Source: Flavobacterium branchiophilum NBRC 15030 = ATCC 35035
Lineage (GTDB): Bacteria > Bacteroidota > Bacteroidia > Flavobacteriales > Flavobacteriaceae
Direction of reading: 5' to 3'
DNA length: 51,161 bases
Assembly: GCF_002217205.1 (NCBI RefSeq)
Contig: NZ_MUGT01000035.1
Span: 1-51,161, forward strand
The notes beneath the pieces are model-generated. The model did no database searches. It saw nothing but the letters and a program-made list of their open reading frames with translations, and was not told the DNA's origin. Made by a program: the position numbers and the translations under genes. This document shows positions 19,915 to 27,750 of this stretch, piece by piece. Position 1 is the first letter of the stretch. Every line of letters begins with the position of its first letter.

Positions 19915-20604
19915 TTATACTGCTTTTGGATCCAAAGCAATTGCTGGACTCATGGTGCTAGTTAAATGGATACTTTTGATATAAGTTCCTTTAGCGGCAG
20001 TTGGTTTAAGTTTGATTAATGTTTGAATAATTTCGTGAGCGTTATCTACAATTTTGTCTGCATCAAAAGAAATTCTTCCAATACCAGCATGTACGATACC
20101 CGTTTTATCAACTTTAAAGTCGATTTTACCCGCTTTCACTTCTTGAACAGCTTTACCAATTTCCATGGTTACTGTACCTGTTTTTGGGTTTGGCATCAAA
20201 CCTCTTGGTCCTAAAATACGACCCAAAGGACCTAATTTACCCATTACAGCTGGCATAGTGATAATAACATCAACATCTGTCCAACCATCTTTTATTTTTT
20301 GTAAATAGTCATCTAAACCTACAAAATCCGCCCCAGCAGCTTTTGCTTCAGCTTCTTTATCTGGAGTTACAAGAGCTAAAACCCTTACATCTTTTCCAGT
20401 ACCATGTGGTAATGCTACTACACCTCTAACCATTTGATTCGCTTTTCTTGGATCTACACCCAAACGTACTGCGATATCAACAGACTCATCAAATTTTGCT
20501 GAAGCAACCACTTTTATTAATGCTGCTGCATCTTTCAAAGTGTATAATTTGTTCTTTTCAATTTTTGAAGCAGCCTCTTTTTGCTTTTTTGTCAATTTTG
20601 CCAT
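19915..20604 (-). CDS. rplA: 50S ribosomal protein L1
   Basis: The L1 protein (229 residues, usual length) binds the mobile L1 stalk of 23S rRNA and helps release deacylated tRNA. Diagnostic stretches are [30 protein letters not shown] and [19 protein letters not shown]. It follows rplK after 13 nt and precedes rplJ, the standard rplK-rplA-rplJ-rplL order. Confidence 0.98.
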   Translation of the reverse strand: MAKLTKKQKEAASKIEKNKLYTLKDAAALIKVVASAKFDESVDIAVRLGVDPRKANQMVRGVVALPHGTGKDVRVLALVTPDKEAEAKAAGADFVGLDDYLQKIKDGWTDVDVIITMPAVMGKLGPLGRILGPRGLMPNPKTGTVTMEIGKAVQEVKAGKIDFKVDKTGIVHAGIGRISFDADKIVDNAHEIIQTLIKLKPTAAKGTYIKSIHLTSTMSPAIALDPKAV

Positions 20605-20617
20605 GTCTTTCTTTTAA

Positions 20618-21055
20618 TTAAAAAGGAGCATCTCCTGATACAGTTATACCCATAGATCTAGCCGTTCCAGCAACCATACTCATTGCTTTTTCTATTGTAA
20701 AAGCGTTTAAGTCTGGCATTTTATCTTCAGCGATTGCTCTAATTTGTTCCCAAGTAACACTAGCTACTTTTCTTCTATTTGGTTCTCCAGAACCAGATTT
20801 AAGCTTTGCAGCTTCCATTAATTGAACGGCTGCAGGAGGAGTTTTTACAACAAAATCAAATGATTTGTCTTTATACACAGTAATTTGTACTGGGCATACT
20901 TTGCCAGGTTTATCTTGAGTTCTAGCATTAAATTGCTTACAAAACTCCATGATGTTTACCCCAGCAGCTCCTAAAGCAGGTCCAACCGGTGGCGACGGAT
21001 TCGCAGCACCTCCCTTAACTTGTAGTTTAACTACTTTACTAATTTCTTTAGCCAT
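20618..21055 (-). CDS. rplK: 50S ribosomal protein L11
   Basis: L11 binds the GTPase-associated centre of 23S rRNA. The start [12 protein letters not shown] at 21055 gives 145 residues; an upstream in-frame ATG at 21076 would add only MFLNFKK and is less likely. Conserved parts include [19 protein letters not shown], the hinge and [23 protein letters not shown]. It is the first ribosomal protein gene after nusG, with a 65-nt gap. Confidence 0.97.
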   Translation of the reverse strand: MAKEISKVVKLQVKGGAANPSPPVGPALGAAGVNIMEFCKQFNARTQDKPGKVCPVQITVYKDKSFDFVVKTPPAAVQLMEAAKLKSGSGEPNRRKVASVTWEQIRAIAEDKMPDLNAFTIEKAMSMVAGTARSMGITVSGDAPF

Positions 21056-21120
21056 TTTTTTAAAATTTAAAAACAATAATCAATGGAAGCGATTATTGAA
21101 GACATTATGTGTAACAAATA

Positions 21121-21672
21121 TTATACTTTTTCTACTTGCGTAAAACTCAATTCCAATGGTGTTTTTCTTCCGAATATTTTTACCATTACTTCTAATTTAC
21201 GCTTTTCATCATTGATGTGTTCCACGGTTCCATTAAAACCATTAAATGGTCCATCAATTACTTTTACTGTTTCACCAAATGTAAATGGAATGTGTTGAGA
21301 CTCTGTACTAACAGACAGTTCGTCCACTTTGCCTAACATTCTATTTACTTCAGACAACCTTAAAGGTACAGGATCGCCGTTTTTAGTTTCACCTAAAAAC
21401 CCAATAACACTTGTAATAGATTTGATGATATGAGGAATTTCGCCTGTTAAATTGGCTTCGATCATAATGTATCCAGGGAAATAAACTTTTTCTTTTGTGG
21501 TTTTTTTACCATCTTTTACAGATACTACTTTTTCAGAGGGTACCAATACTTGCGATACGTAATCTTGAATACCAAGACGAGTTACTTCGGTATCTATATA
21601 AGCTTTAACTTTATTTTCTTGTCCGCTAACAGCTCTAACTACATACCATTTTCTTACATTATTATCTGTCAT
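21121..21672 (-). CDS. nusG: Transcription termination/antitermination factor NusG
   Basis: NusG binds the RNA polymerase clamp and couples transcription to translation or Rho. The N-terminal NGN domain (KWYVVRAVSGQENKVKAYI, KVYFPGYIMIEANL) and the C-terminal KOW domain (GETVKVIDGPFNGFNGTVEHI) are complete, 183 residues from the ATG at 21672; a GTG directly before it is not needed. It lies 7 nt after secE, the nearly universal secE-nusG pair. Confidence 0.98.
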   Translation of the reverse strand: MTDNNVRKWYVVRAVSGQENKVKAYIDTEVTRLGIQDYVSQVLVPSEKVVSVKDGKKTTKEKVYFPGYIMIEANLTGEIPHIIKSITSVIGFLGETKNGDPVPLRLSEVNRMLGKVDELSVSTESQHIPFTFGETVKVIDGPFNGFNGTVEHINDEKRKLEVMVKIFGRKTPLELSFTQVEKV

Positions 21673-21679
21673 CACAAAA

Positions 21680-21877
21680 TTAAGCTTTTAACCAATTAAA
21701 GAACATACCTATTGTTTTTGCAAATACTTCATCAACTCCCCATGTAGCTAATGAGAAAGTAACTGAAAAAACAGCAACTATAATTGTTAGTCGTTGTACT
21801 TCTGACCAAGATGGCCAGGTAACGTTTGTTTTAAGTTCTTCAAACGCTTCAGATATATAATTTACAACTTTTGCCAT
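21680..21877 (-). CDS. secE: Protein translocase subunit SecE
   Basis: This is the small inner-membrane subunit of the SecYEG channel. It has 65 residues from MAKVVNYISEAFEELKTNVTWPSW, where the conserved amphipathic helix and the TWPSW motif are visible, followed by one membrane segment (LTIIVAVFSVTFSLATWGVD). An upstream in-frame ATG at 21922 would begin inside the tRNA-Trp gene, so it is rejected. The gene sits 15 nt downstream of tRNA-Trp and 7 nt upstream of nusG. Confidence 0.96.
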   Translation of the reverse strand: MAKVVNYISEAFEELKTNVTWPSWSEVQRLTIIVAVFSVTFSLATWGVDEVFAKTIGMFFNWLKA

Positions 21878-21892
21878 AATACTTTTGATTTG

Positions 21893-21963
21893 CACGGGCG
21901 GAGGGATTCGAACCCCCATCAACGGTTTTGGAGACCGCTATTCTACCCTTGAACTACGCCCGT
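21893..21963 (-). tRNA. tRNA-Trp (anticodon CCA)
   Basis: The 71-nt cloverleaf reads ACGGGCG at the 5' end and CGCCCGT plus G at the 3' end, with a TTCGAAT T-loop and anticodon loop CTCCAAA between GCGGT and ACCGT. CCA is not encoded at the 3' end. It lies between tuf and secE, as in many bacteria. Confidence 0.95.
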
Positions 21964-21969
21964 AGAATA

Positions 21970-21996
21970 AACCAGTAGTTTTTAAAGCTACTGGTT
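21970..21996 (-). terminator. Hairpin between tuf and tRNA-Trp
   Basis: AACCAGTAG (21970-21978) pairs perfectly with CTACTGGTT (21988-21996). It is 15 nt after the tuf stop. On the minus strand only TATTC follows, so termination would be weak; it may instead be a processing site that separates tuf mRNA from tRNA-Trp. Confidence 0.5.
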
Positions 21997-22011
21997 GTTT
22001 ATTTATTTTAA

Positions 22012-23196
22012 TTATAGGATTTCTGTTACTTGACCAGCACCTACAGTTCTACCACCTTCACGGATTGCAAAACGTAAACCAACATTTAATGCAATTTCGC
22101 TTAATAATTTAACTTCGATAGTTAAGTTATCTCCTGGCATTACCATCTCTACACCTGCAGGTAAAGTAATGATACCTGTTACGTCTGTTGTACGTACATA
22201 GAATTGTGGACGGTAGTTGTTGTGGAATGGTGTATGACGACCACCTTCTTCTTTTTTCAAGATATACACCTCCGCTTTGAAGTGATCGTGTGGTTTTACA
22301 GAACCTGGTTTACAGATTACCATACCTCTTTTGATGTCTTCTTTTTGAATACCTCTCAAAAGAATACCTACGTTATCTCCTGCTTCACCTCTATCAAGGA
22401 TTTTACGGAACATTTCAACTCCTGTAATTGTAGAAGTCAATTTTTCTGCTCCCATACCAATAATTTCTACTGGATCTCCAGTATTAGCTACACCAGTTTC
22501 GATACGACCTGTTGCTACAGTTCCACGACCAGTAATAGAGAATACGTCTTCAACAGGCATCAAGAAAGGTTTTGCAACATCTCTTTCTGGCTCTTCAATC
22601 CAAGCATCAACAGCTTCCATCAATTCAATAATTTTTGGTACCCAAGCTGGATCATTATTCAATCCTCCTAATGCAGATCCTTGAACAACTGGTCCATTAT
22701 CTCCATCATATTCGTAGAAAGACAATAAGTCTCTGATTTCCATTTCAACAAGTTCTAACAACTCTGCATCATCAACCATATCCACTTTGTTCATGAAAAC
22801 AACGATTCTTGGAATACCTACCTGACGACCCAACAAGATGTGCTCACGTGTTTGTGGCATTGGTCCGTCTGTTGCAGCTACCACCAAAATAGCACCATCC
22901 ATTTGAGCAGCACCAGTTACCATGTTTTTTACGTAATCCGCGTGACCTGGACAGTCCACGTGTGCGTAGTGACGGTTTGCTGTTTCGTACTCAACGTGTG
23001 AAGTGTTGATCGTAATACCTCTTTCTTTTTCTTCTGGAGCGTTATCAATTTGATCGAACGATTTTGCTTGACAATAACCTGCATCAGACAATACTTTTGT
23101 AATTGCTGCTGTTAATGTAGTTTTTCCGTGATCTACGTGCCCAATTGTTCCTATGTTTAAGTGGGGCTTGCTACGGTTAAAATTTTCCTTTGCCAT
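22012..23196 (-). CDS. tuf: Elongation factor Tu
   Basis: EF-Tu is the GTPase that delivers aminoacyl-tRNA to the ribosome. The G1 loop [10 protein letters not shown], switch-1 [15 protein letters not shown]3 [13 protein letters not shown]4 NKVDMVDD and the C-terminal domains ([35 protein letters not shown]) are intact over 394 residues. A run of conserved rare-free codons typical of a highly expressed gene is apparent. It is the only tuf in the window, embedded between tRNA-Thr(GGU) and tRNA-Trp, and probably expressed from the promoter at 23612-23642. Confidence 0.99.
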   Translation of the reverse strand: MAKENFNRSKPHLNIGTIGHVDHGKTTLTAAITKVLSDAGYCQAKSFDQIDNAPEEKERGITINTSHVEYETANRHYAHVDCPGHADYVKNMVTGAAQMDGAILVVAATDGPMPQTREHILLGRQVGIPRIVVFMNKVDMVDDAELLELVEMEIRDLLSFYEYDGDNGPVVQGSALGGLNNDPAWVPKIIELMEAVDAWIEEPERDVAKPFLMPVEDVFSITGRGTVATGRIETGVANTGDPVEIIGMGAEKLTSTITGVEMFRKILDRGEAGDNVGILLRGIQKEDIKRGMVICKPGSVKPHDHFKAEVYILKKEEGGRHTPFHNNYRPQFYVRTTDVTGIITLPAGVEMVMPGDNLTIEVKLLSEIALNVGLRFAIREGGRTVGAGQVTEIL

Positions 23197-23249
23197 TTTA
23201 CTTAATTTTTAATCTTAGTTATTTATTAGTGTTCAAATTTTCTTTCTTG

Positions 23250-23321
23250 AGCCAATGACGGGAATTGAACCCGTGACCTCTTCCTTACCAAGGAAGCACT
23301 CTACCCCTGAGCTACACCGGC
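23250..23321 (-). tRNA. tRNA-Thr (anticodon GGT)
   Basis: The 72-nt cloverleaf has acceptor arms GCCGGTG and CATTGGC (two G-U pairs), anticodon stem CTTCC/GGAAG with loop TTGGTAA, and T-arm with TTCAATTC. No CCA is encoded. It lies 53 nt upstream of tuf. Confidence 0.94.
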
Positions 23322-23397
23322 GGTACAGTTTTTTTGTTTCTTATTTTAATTTCTTGTTTATAAACAACTTAAAAATTGAAACTTTTAACCTTTTTTG

Positions 23398-23478
23398 TGG
23401 GGAGAGCAGGATTCGAACCTGCGAAGTTTTCACAGCAGATTTACAGTCTGCCCTCGTTGGCCGCTTGAGTATCTCCCC
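23398..23478 (-). tRNA. tRNA-Tyr (anticodon GTA)
   Basis: The 81-nt class II tRNA has a long variable arm, acceptor arms GGGGAGA/TCTCCCC, anticodon stem GCAGA/TCTGC with loop CTGTAAA, and TTCGAAT T-loop. No CCA is encoded. It lies 21 nt after tRNA-Thr(UGU). Confidence 0.95.
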
Positions 23479-23499
23479 TAACCTTTCAATAAATTTATG

Positions 23500-23573
23500 A
23501 GCCGATGGAGGGACTCGAACCCACGACCTGCTGATTACAAATCAGCTGCTCTAGCCAACTGAGCTACACCGGC
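23500..23573 (-). tRNA. tRNA-Thr (anticodon TGT)
   Basis: The 74-nt cloverleaf has acceptor arms GCCGGTG/CATCGGC, D-arm GCTCAGTTGGCTAGAGC, anticodon stem CTGAT/ATCAG with loop TTGTA, and TTCGAGT T-loop. No CCA is encoded. It is the first structural RNA after the promoter at 23612-23642. Confidence 0.94.
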
Positions 23574-23583
23574 ATTTACATAC

Positions 23584-23610
23584 AAAAAAGTCCGCTATTT
23601 CTAACGGACT
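23584..23610 (-). terminator. Hairpin with U-tract at the start of the tRNA-tuf transcript
   Basis: On the minus strand AGTCCGTTA pairs with TAGCGGACT (plus coordinates 23589-23610, one G-U pair) and is followed by six T's. It lies 64 nt beyond the stop of the hibernation-factor gene and could be that gene's terminator. Yet it starts only about 2 nt after the -7 promoter element at 23612, so it also occupies the first transcribed bases of the tRNA-tuf unit. Confidence 0.7.
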
Positions 23611-23611
23611 G

Positions 23612-23642
23612 CAAATGTATAGCTTTTTGTCTTTTAAACAAA
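23612..23642 (-). promoter_or_regulatory. Consensus Bacteroidota promoter of the tRNA-tuf-secE-nusG unit
   Basis: On the minus strand TTTG (23642-23639), a 19-nt spacer and TACATTTG (23619-23612) match the known -33 TTTG / -7 TAnnTTTG pattern of the Bacteroidota primary sigma factor exactly. It is the best promoter match I see in the window. The expected transcription start is around 23606-23609, about 35 nt upstream of tRNA-Thr(UGU). Confidence 0.8.
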
Positions 23643-23673
23643 ACTTTTTTTGACTTTTTTTTGATTAAAAAAA

Positions 23674-23967
23674 CTATTTAACTTTTTCTTTCCTTTTGAT
23701 TAATAATCGTTCCAATGATTCTGTCGCTAAATCTACGGCTTCTTCAAAGGTTTTACATTGTTTTTTTACCAAAAACTCATCACCTGGTACCAAAACCTTA
23801 ATATCAACTACTTTATTCTCTTTTTCGCTCGTTTTTTCTACTTTCAAAAAAACATCAGATGTAGTAACTTTATCATAATACTTCTCTAATTTATTCATTT
23901 TTTCCTGAATAAAACTTACTAGTTTACTATCAACCGTAAAATTAACCGCATGAACATTTACTTTCAT
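23674..23967 (-). CDS. Ribosome hibernation-promoting factor / RaiA family protein
   Basis: This 97-residue protein belongs to the HPF/YfiA family that binds the 30S decoding centre and silences ribosomes in stationary phase or stress. The family pattern is visible: MKVNVHAVNFTVDSKLVSFIQEKMNKLEKYYDKV, then beta strands VFLKVEKTSEKENKVVDIKVLVPGDEFLVKKQCKTFEEAVDLATESLERLLIKRKEK. It lacks the C-terminal dimerisation domain of long HPF, so it is the short type. It lies 36 nt downstream of the Xer recombinase gene and probably shares its transcript. Confidence 0.92.
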   Translation of the reverse strand: MKVNVHAVNFTVDSKLVSFIQEKMNKLEKYYDKVTTSDVFLKVEKTSEKENKVVDIKVLVPGDEFLVKKQCKTFEEAVDLATESLERLLIKRKEKVK

Positions 23968-24003
23968 AATTAAATTATTTATTGTTAAACTTTTTTTATT
24001 GAA

Positions 24004-24903
24004 TTATTTCAAACTTCGTGGATGGGCTTTTGCATATACTTTTTTTAGAGTTGCTACACTATTATGTGTATAAACTTGTGTTGAAGCCAAACTTGAATGT
24101 CCTAATAATTCTTTGACCGAATTGAGTGTTGCCCCATTGTTGAGTAAATGTGTTGCAAATGTATGCCGTATCATGTGCGGACTCTTTTTTACCTTCGCAG
24201 AGACAAGACTAAAGTAATCATTTATTAATCGATATACAAATGTTTCATTCAATTTATTTCCATTTTTTAATAAAAAAAAATAGTCTTTATCCTTAATTAC
24301 CTCTAAATTAGACCTTTCCGCTAAATATTTTTCTATTTCTTTTTTAATTATTGGCAATATTGGTATGAGCCTTTCTTTATTTCTTTTTCCTTTTACTTTT
24401 AATATTTCTTGATGCAAATTAACATTTTGTAATTCTAAACTTATTAATTCCGACCTTCTCATTCCAGTTGTGTACAACAAATCTATAATTAATTGATTTC
24501 TAACTCCTTCAAAATCAATAGTGTAAATGTTTTCACTTAATACTTTTGTCATTTCCTGTTCTGAAAAAGGTATTTGTATTTTTTTTGGTGTTTTTAAAGC
24601 CCTGTGTTTTATAAATGGGTCTTCTAAAATCTGCCCAATTTTCATTAAAAATCTATAAAACGCCTTCAAAGAGCTCATTTTTCGGTTTACAGACCTACTT
24701 GAAAGCCCTTTATCGACCAAAGTTACAATCCAAGTTCGGATTTGATTGTAATTGATTTGCTCTAATGTTGCCTCTTCAAATGTCGTCAATACAAAGTTTT
24801 GAAATGTTTTGATATCATCTATATAGGCTTTTACCGTATGTAGTGAATATTTTTTTTCCAATAACAAGTATTTTTCAAAGGCTTCTAGGTTTTGACGCAT
24901 CAT
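24004..24903 (-). CDS. XerC/XerD-type tyrosine recombinase
   Basis: This site-specific recombinase probably resolves chromosome dimers at dif. The N-terminal SAM-like domain (FEKYLLLEKKYSLHTVKAYIDDIKTFQNF) and the C-terminal catalytic domain are complete, with Arg149 (TGMRRSEL), Lys173 (KGKRNKER), His243 and Arg246 (HMIRHTFATHL), His269 (GHSSL) and Tyr278 (TQVYTH), numbered from ATG 24903 (299 residues). An upstream TTG at 24957 would add 18 residues and is unlikely. Location directly before the hibernation factor and the tuf cluster is conserved in flavobacteria as I recall, which favours a housekeeping Xer over a mobile-element integrase. No dif site was identified. Confidence 0.92.
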   Translation of the reverse strand: MMRQNLEAFEKYLLLEKKYSLHTVKAYIDDIKTFQNFVLTTFEEATLEQINYNQIRTWIVTLVDKGLSSRSVNRKMSSLKAFYRFLMKIGQILEDPFIKHRALKTPKKIQIPFSEQEMTKVLSENIYTIDFEGVRNQLIIDLLYTTGMRRSELISLELQNVNLHQEILKVKGKRNKERLIPILPIIKKEIEKYLAERSNLEVIKDKDYFFLLKNGNKLNETFVYRLINDYFSLVSAKVKKSPHMIRHTFATHLLNNGATLNSVKELLGHSSLASTQVYTHNSVATLKKVYAKAHPRSLK

Positions 24904-25229
24904 GGGATAATTTAAAATATTAGGATGAATGTGTTTTACAATACAATTTTGTTGCAATATCGTACTTTATTTTAAATTAGTAAACCATTTTAAGAAATAA
25001 TTAATATGTACTCGTGCTACTCTTATACTCAAAACTTTCAATTGAATTACTATGAACTAAGGCAGCTATTATAAAAATAGGTTTTAATAAAAATTATTAA
25101 CACTCTATTTTTCAACAAAACATTTCATTTTTAAATAAGATATAAAGTACATTTTATATTTAATTTGTATTTTATATCGTCATTTCATTGTCGTTTAGTT
25201 CACCGTGATATAATAATTATTGCACTTCG

Positions 25230-25258
25230 CTTTGGCAAAGTTTAAAACTTTCAAAAAG
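25230..25258. repeat. 29-bp degenerate palindrome, copy 1
   Basis: CTTTGGCAAAGTTTA continues to AACTTTCAAAAAG. It matches the perfect palindrome at 50754-50782 at 24 of 29 positions. Both lie in long non-coding gaps. Confidence 0.55.
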
Positions 25259-25380
25259 ATGATTGATACGAATTAATGTTAAACTCAACGACATTGATTG
25301 TTATTTATAATTTATACCTACTTAATATATTATAGGTATAAAGTTTAAAAAAAATATCATCCTGTTTATTCAAAAATGTT

Positions 25381-25388
25381 TATATTTG
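25381..25388 (+). promoter_or_regulatory. -7 promoter element of the S9 peptidase gene
   Basis: TATATTTG matches TAnnTTTG. No TTTG is found 19-21 nt upstream. It leaves a leader of about 20 nt before the ATG at 25414, preceded by AGAGAAGT, a weak purine-rich ribosome-binding stretch. Confidence 0.6.
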
Positions 25389-25413
25389 TTCGTAAACTCA
25401 AAAAAAGAGAAGT

Positions 25414-27546
25414 ATGAATTTAAAACAATTTTTTTGTATCATTTTTTTGACGCCAATTATGTTATTGGCTCAAAAAAAAACAATAAGTTTGGACGAAGCT
25501 GTAATGCAGCAAAACAGAGCCTTTAGAGCCGAAAAATTAGCTGGATTTCAATGGGTGCCAGGCAGCAACAAGTATGTGTATTTTACAGACAATTACAGTA
25601 AAATGCACTGGGCAATAGCTGGAAACAAAACGGCTACAGAATGGACAAATGTTACTACAATTAATGCGGCATTGGGTACAAGTTTGAAAATGCTCAACAA
25701 CCTGCAATGGGTAGATGCTCAAACGGTTTTAATAGCCGATAACAATCAATATTACGAATATTCGCTACAAAATCAAACGGGTAAAAAACGATTAGAATTG
25801 AGCGAAAAAGCCGAAAATGCTACATGGAATATTGGTAAAAGTATGTTGGCTTTTACGGAAAACAACAATGTATATGTCATGAATCAGGCAAATGAAAAAA
25901 TTAGCATTACATCCGAAAATAATCCTGCAATTGTATCTGGACAAAGCATAGCCCGTAATGAATTTGGGATTTCGGGGGGTATTTTTTGGTCTCCAAAATC
26001 GCAGTATTTGGCATTTTATCAAAAAGATGAATCTCAAGTAGCCGATTATCCTTTGTTGGATATTAATGAAACGCCAGGTCAATTAAAGTCTATCAAATAT
26101 CCAATGGCAGGACAAGCCTCTGAAAAACCTAAAGTAGGTATATATCATTTTGCTACTCAAAAAACCGTATTTATAGCACCTCGAGGCAAAGCCGACGATT
26201 ATTTGACCAATGTGTCATGGAGTCCAGACGATAAATGGATTTTGATAGCCGAACTGAATCGAGAACAAAACAATATGAACTTGAATTTGTATGAAGCTGC
26301 AACAGGCCGTTTTGTAAGAACTATTGTTCAAGAAACCCGAAACACATGGGTAGAACCCGAACATGAGGCTTATTTTATCAATCAAGATGCGGAACATTTT
26401 GTATGGATGAGCGAGCAAGATGGTTATCAGAATTTGTATTATTACAGTATCAATGGGCAATTGATCAAGCAACTTACACAGAATGCTTTTGTTGCCAAGT
26501 CTATCGTTGGAAACAATGCAAAAGGCGATATGATTTATTTTTATGCTACGGGGCCAAACCCTACCAATATGCTTTTGTATAGTGTTGATTTGAAAGGCCA
26601 TCAAAAGTTAATTACGAAAGATGAAGGCCAGCATCAAGTAGCAATAGCAGATGATGGGCATTGGATATTTGATGAGTATTCAAACCACAATACCCCTTCA
26701 AAATCTGTGTTATATGACAGTAAGAACCAAGCAACTACGCTGTTAGTAAGTCCCAATAAATATGCCGATTATGTTATGGGTTCGGCCGAAATAAAAACCA
26801 TCAAGGCGGCCGATGGCACCACCGATTTGTACACCCGATTGATCAAGCCAAGTTTTTTTGATCCTGAAAAAAAATATCCTGTTTTGGTATATGTTTATGG
26901 AGGGCCACATGCTCAAATGATTACCAACTCTTATTTAGATGGTGCCAGTTTGTGGATGTATTGGATGGCAGAGCAAGGATATTTGGTTTTTACTATTGAC
27001 AATAGAGGGTCTGACAACAGAGGATTGGCATTTGAAAGTGTGATCCATCGCCAGTTGGGCAACAACGAAATTGCCGATCAAATGCAAGGAGTTACATATT
27101 TAAAATCGTTGCCTTATGTAGATGCTCGTCGATTGGCGGTTCATGGTTGGAGTTTTGGGGGTTTTATGACTACCTCGCTCATGCTTAAAAAATCGGGGGT
27201 GTTTAATGTGGGAGTTGCGGGTGGCCCAGTTACCGACTGGAAATGGTACGAAGCCATGTATGGCGAGCGGTATATGGACACACCAACTGAAAACCCAACA
27301 GGATATGACCAATCGAACACTTTGAATGCCGTAAACAATTTGAAAGGCAAACTGTTGCTGATTCATGGCACGAGTGATGATGTTGTAGTGATGCAACATA
27401 ATTTTGGATTGCTAAAAAAATGTATTGAAGCCCAAAAACAAGTTGATTTTTTTGCTTACCCCATGCACAAACACAATGTTATGGGCAAAGATAGGGTGCA
27501 TTTGATGACTAAAGTGTTGCAATATGTAATAGATCATAATAAATAA
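25414..27546 (+). CDS. S9 family (DPP4-like) secreted serine peptidase
   Basis: This 710-residue prolyl-oligopeptidase-family enzyme probably removes X-Pro or X-Ala dipeptides from peptide N-termini in the periplasm. A signal peptide (MNLKQFFCIIFLTPIMLLAQ, cleavage near residue 20) is followed by a beta-propeller domain (about 30-460) with ISGGIFWSPKSQYLAFYQKDE and SWSPDDKWI, then the alpha/beta-hydrolase domain (YPVLVYVYGGPHAQ). The catalytic triad is visible as Ser580 (GWSFGG), Asp655 or Asp656 (GTSDDVV) and His687 (HKHNV). The length matches DPP4 homologues of Bacteroidota. It is monocistronic on the plus strand between two minus-strand units, and the palindrome at 27585-27726 follows. Confidence 0.93.
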   Translation: MNLKQFFCIIFLTPIMLLAQKKTISLDEAVMQQNRAFRAEKLAGFQWVPGSNKYVYFTDNYSKMHWAIAGNKTATEWTNVTTINAALGTSLKMLNNLQWVDAQTVLIADNNQYYEYSLQNQTGKKRLELSEKAENATWNIGKSMLAFTENNNVYVMNQANEKISITSENNPAIVSGQSIARNEFGISGGIFWSPKSQYLAFYQKDESQVADYPLLDINETPGQLKSIKYPMAGQASEKPKVGIYHFATQKTVFIAPRGKADDYLTNVSWSPDDKWILIAELNREQNNMNLNLYEAATGRFVRTIVQETRNTWVEPEHEAYFINQDAEHFVWMSEQDGYQNLYYYSINGQLIKQLTQNAFVAKSIVGNNAKGDMIYFYATGPNPTNMLLYSVDLKGHQKLITKDEGQHQVAIADDGHWIFDEYSNHNTPSKSVLYDSKNQATTLLVSPNKYADYVMGSAEIKTIKAADGTTDLYTRLIKPSFFDPEKKYPVLVYVYGGPHAQMITNSYLDGASLWMYWMAEQGYLVFTIDNRGSDNRGLAFESVIHRQLGNNEIADQMQGVTYLKSLPYVDARRLAVHGWSFGGFMTTSLMLKKSGVFNVGVAGGPVTDWKWYEAMYGERYMDTPTENPTGYDQSNTLNAVNNLKGKLLLIHGTSDDVVVMQHNFGLLKKCIEAQKQVDFFAYPMHKHNVMGKDRVHLMTKVLQYVIDHNK

Positions 27547-27584
27547 ACCTCCATTCGTTTGACCAATTGAAAACGAGGTGTAAT

Positions 27585-27726
27585 AGCCCAGATTGAAGTG
27601 GAAAGCAAAACGGCAGCAAAGGGATTTTTTTGTTGCCACAAAAGAGCGACCAGCGGAAGCTCCTTTTGTGGTTTACAAAAAACCCTTTGCTGCTGTTTTG
27701 CTTGAAACGTAAAGCTGGAAATGGCT
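27585..27726. repeat. Large intergenic palindrome, candidate flavobacterial repeat or structured RNA
   Basis: The 142-bp element has outer AGCC/GGCT ends and long arms: AGCAAAACGGCAGCAAAGGG (27604-27623) against CCCTTTGCTGCTGTTTTGCT (27682-27701), one mismatch. Inside these are T-rich bulges, then CCACAAAAG (27636-27644) against CTTTTGTGG (27663-27671), closing with GAGC/GCTC around GACCAGCGGAA. It lies between the S9 peptidase and a convergent RDD gene, where it could also terminate transcription. Very similar palindromes recur in flavobacterial intergenic regions in my recollection; their function is not known to me. Confidence 0.75.
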
Positions 27727-27750
27727 CCAAAAGAAAAAAATGGATAGCCA

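Larger units (their letters stand above)
24904..25413. other. AT-rich intergenic region upstream of Xer and the S9 peptidase
   Basis: About 510 bp without a credible gene. I looked here on the minus strand for rpsU, which I expected next to xer, and did not find it. It contains an imperfect hairpin (GATATAAAGTACA at 25139-25151 with TGTATTTTATATC at 25166-25178), a degenerate copy of a 29-bp palindromic repeat at 25230-25258, and the peptidase promoter element at 25381. Confidence 0.6.

Noticed and set aside
21878..21922. Upstream extension of secE
   Set aside because: The extended start lies inside tRNA-Trp, and the extra 15 residues have no SecE similarity.
24004..24903. Tyrosine recombinase as an integrase of a mobile element
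   Set aside because: It is located in a conserved chromosomal neighbourhood (hibernation factor, tRNAs, tuf), without att-like repeats or phage or ICE genes, and its motifs match XerC/XerD.
24904..24957. Upstream TTG extension of the Xer recombinase
   Set aside because: The extra 18 residues do not match the family; two ATG codons at 24903/24900 give a normal ~299-residue enzyme.
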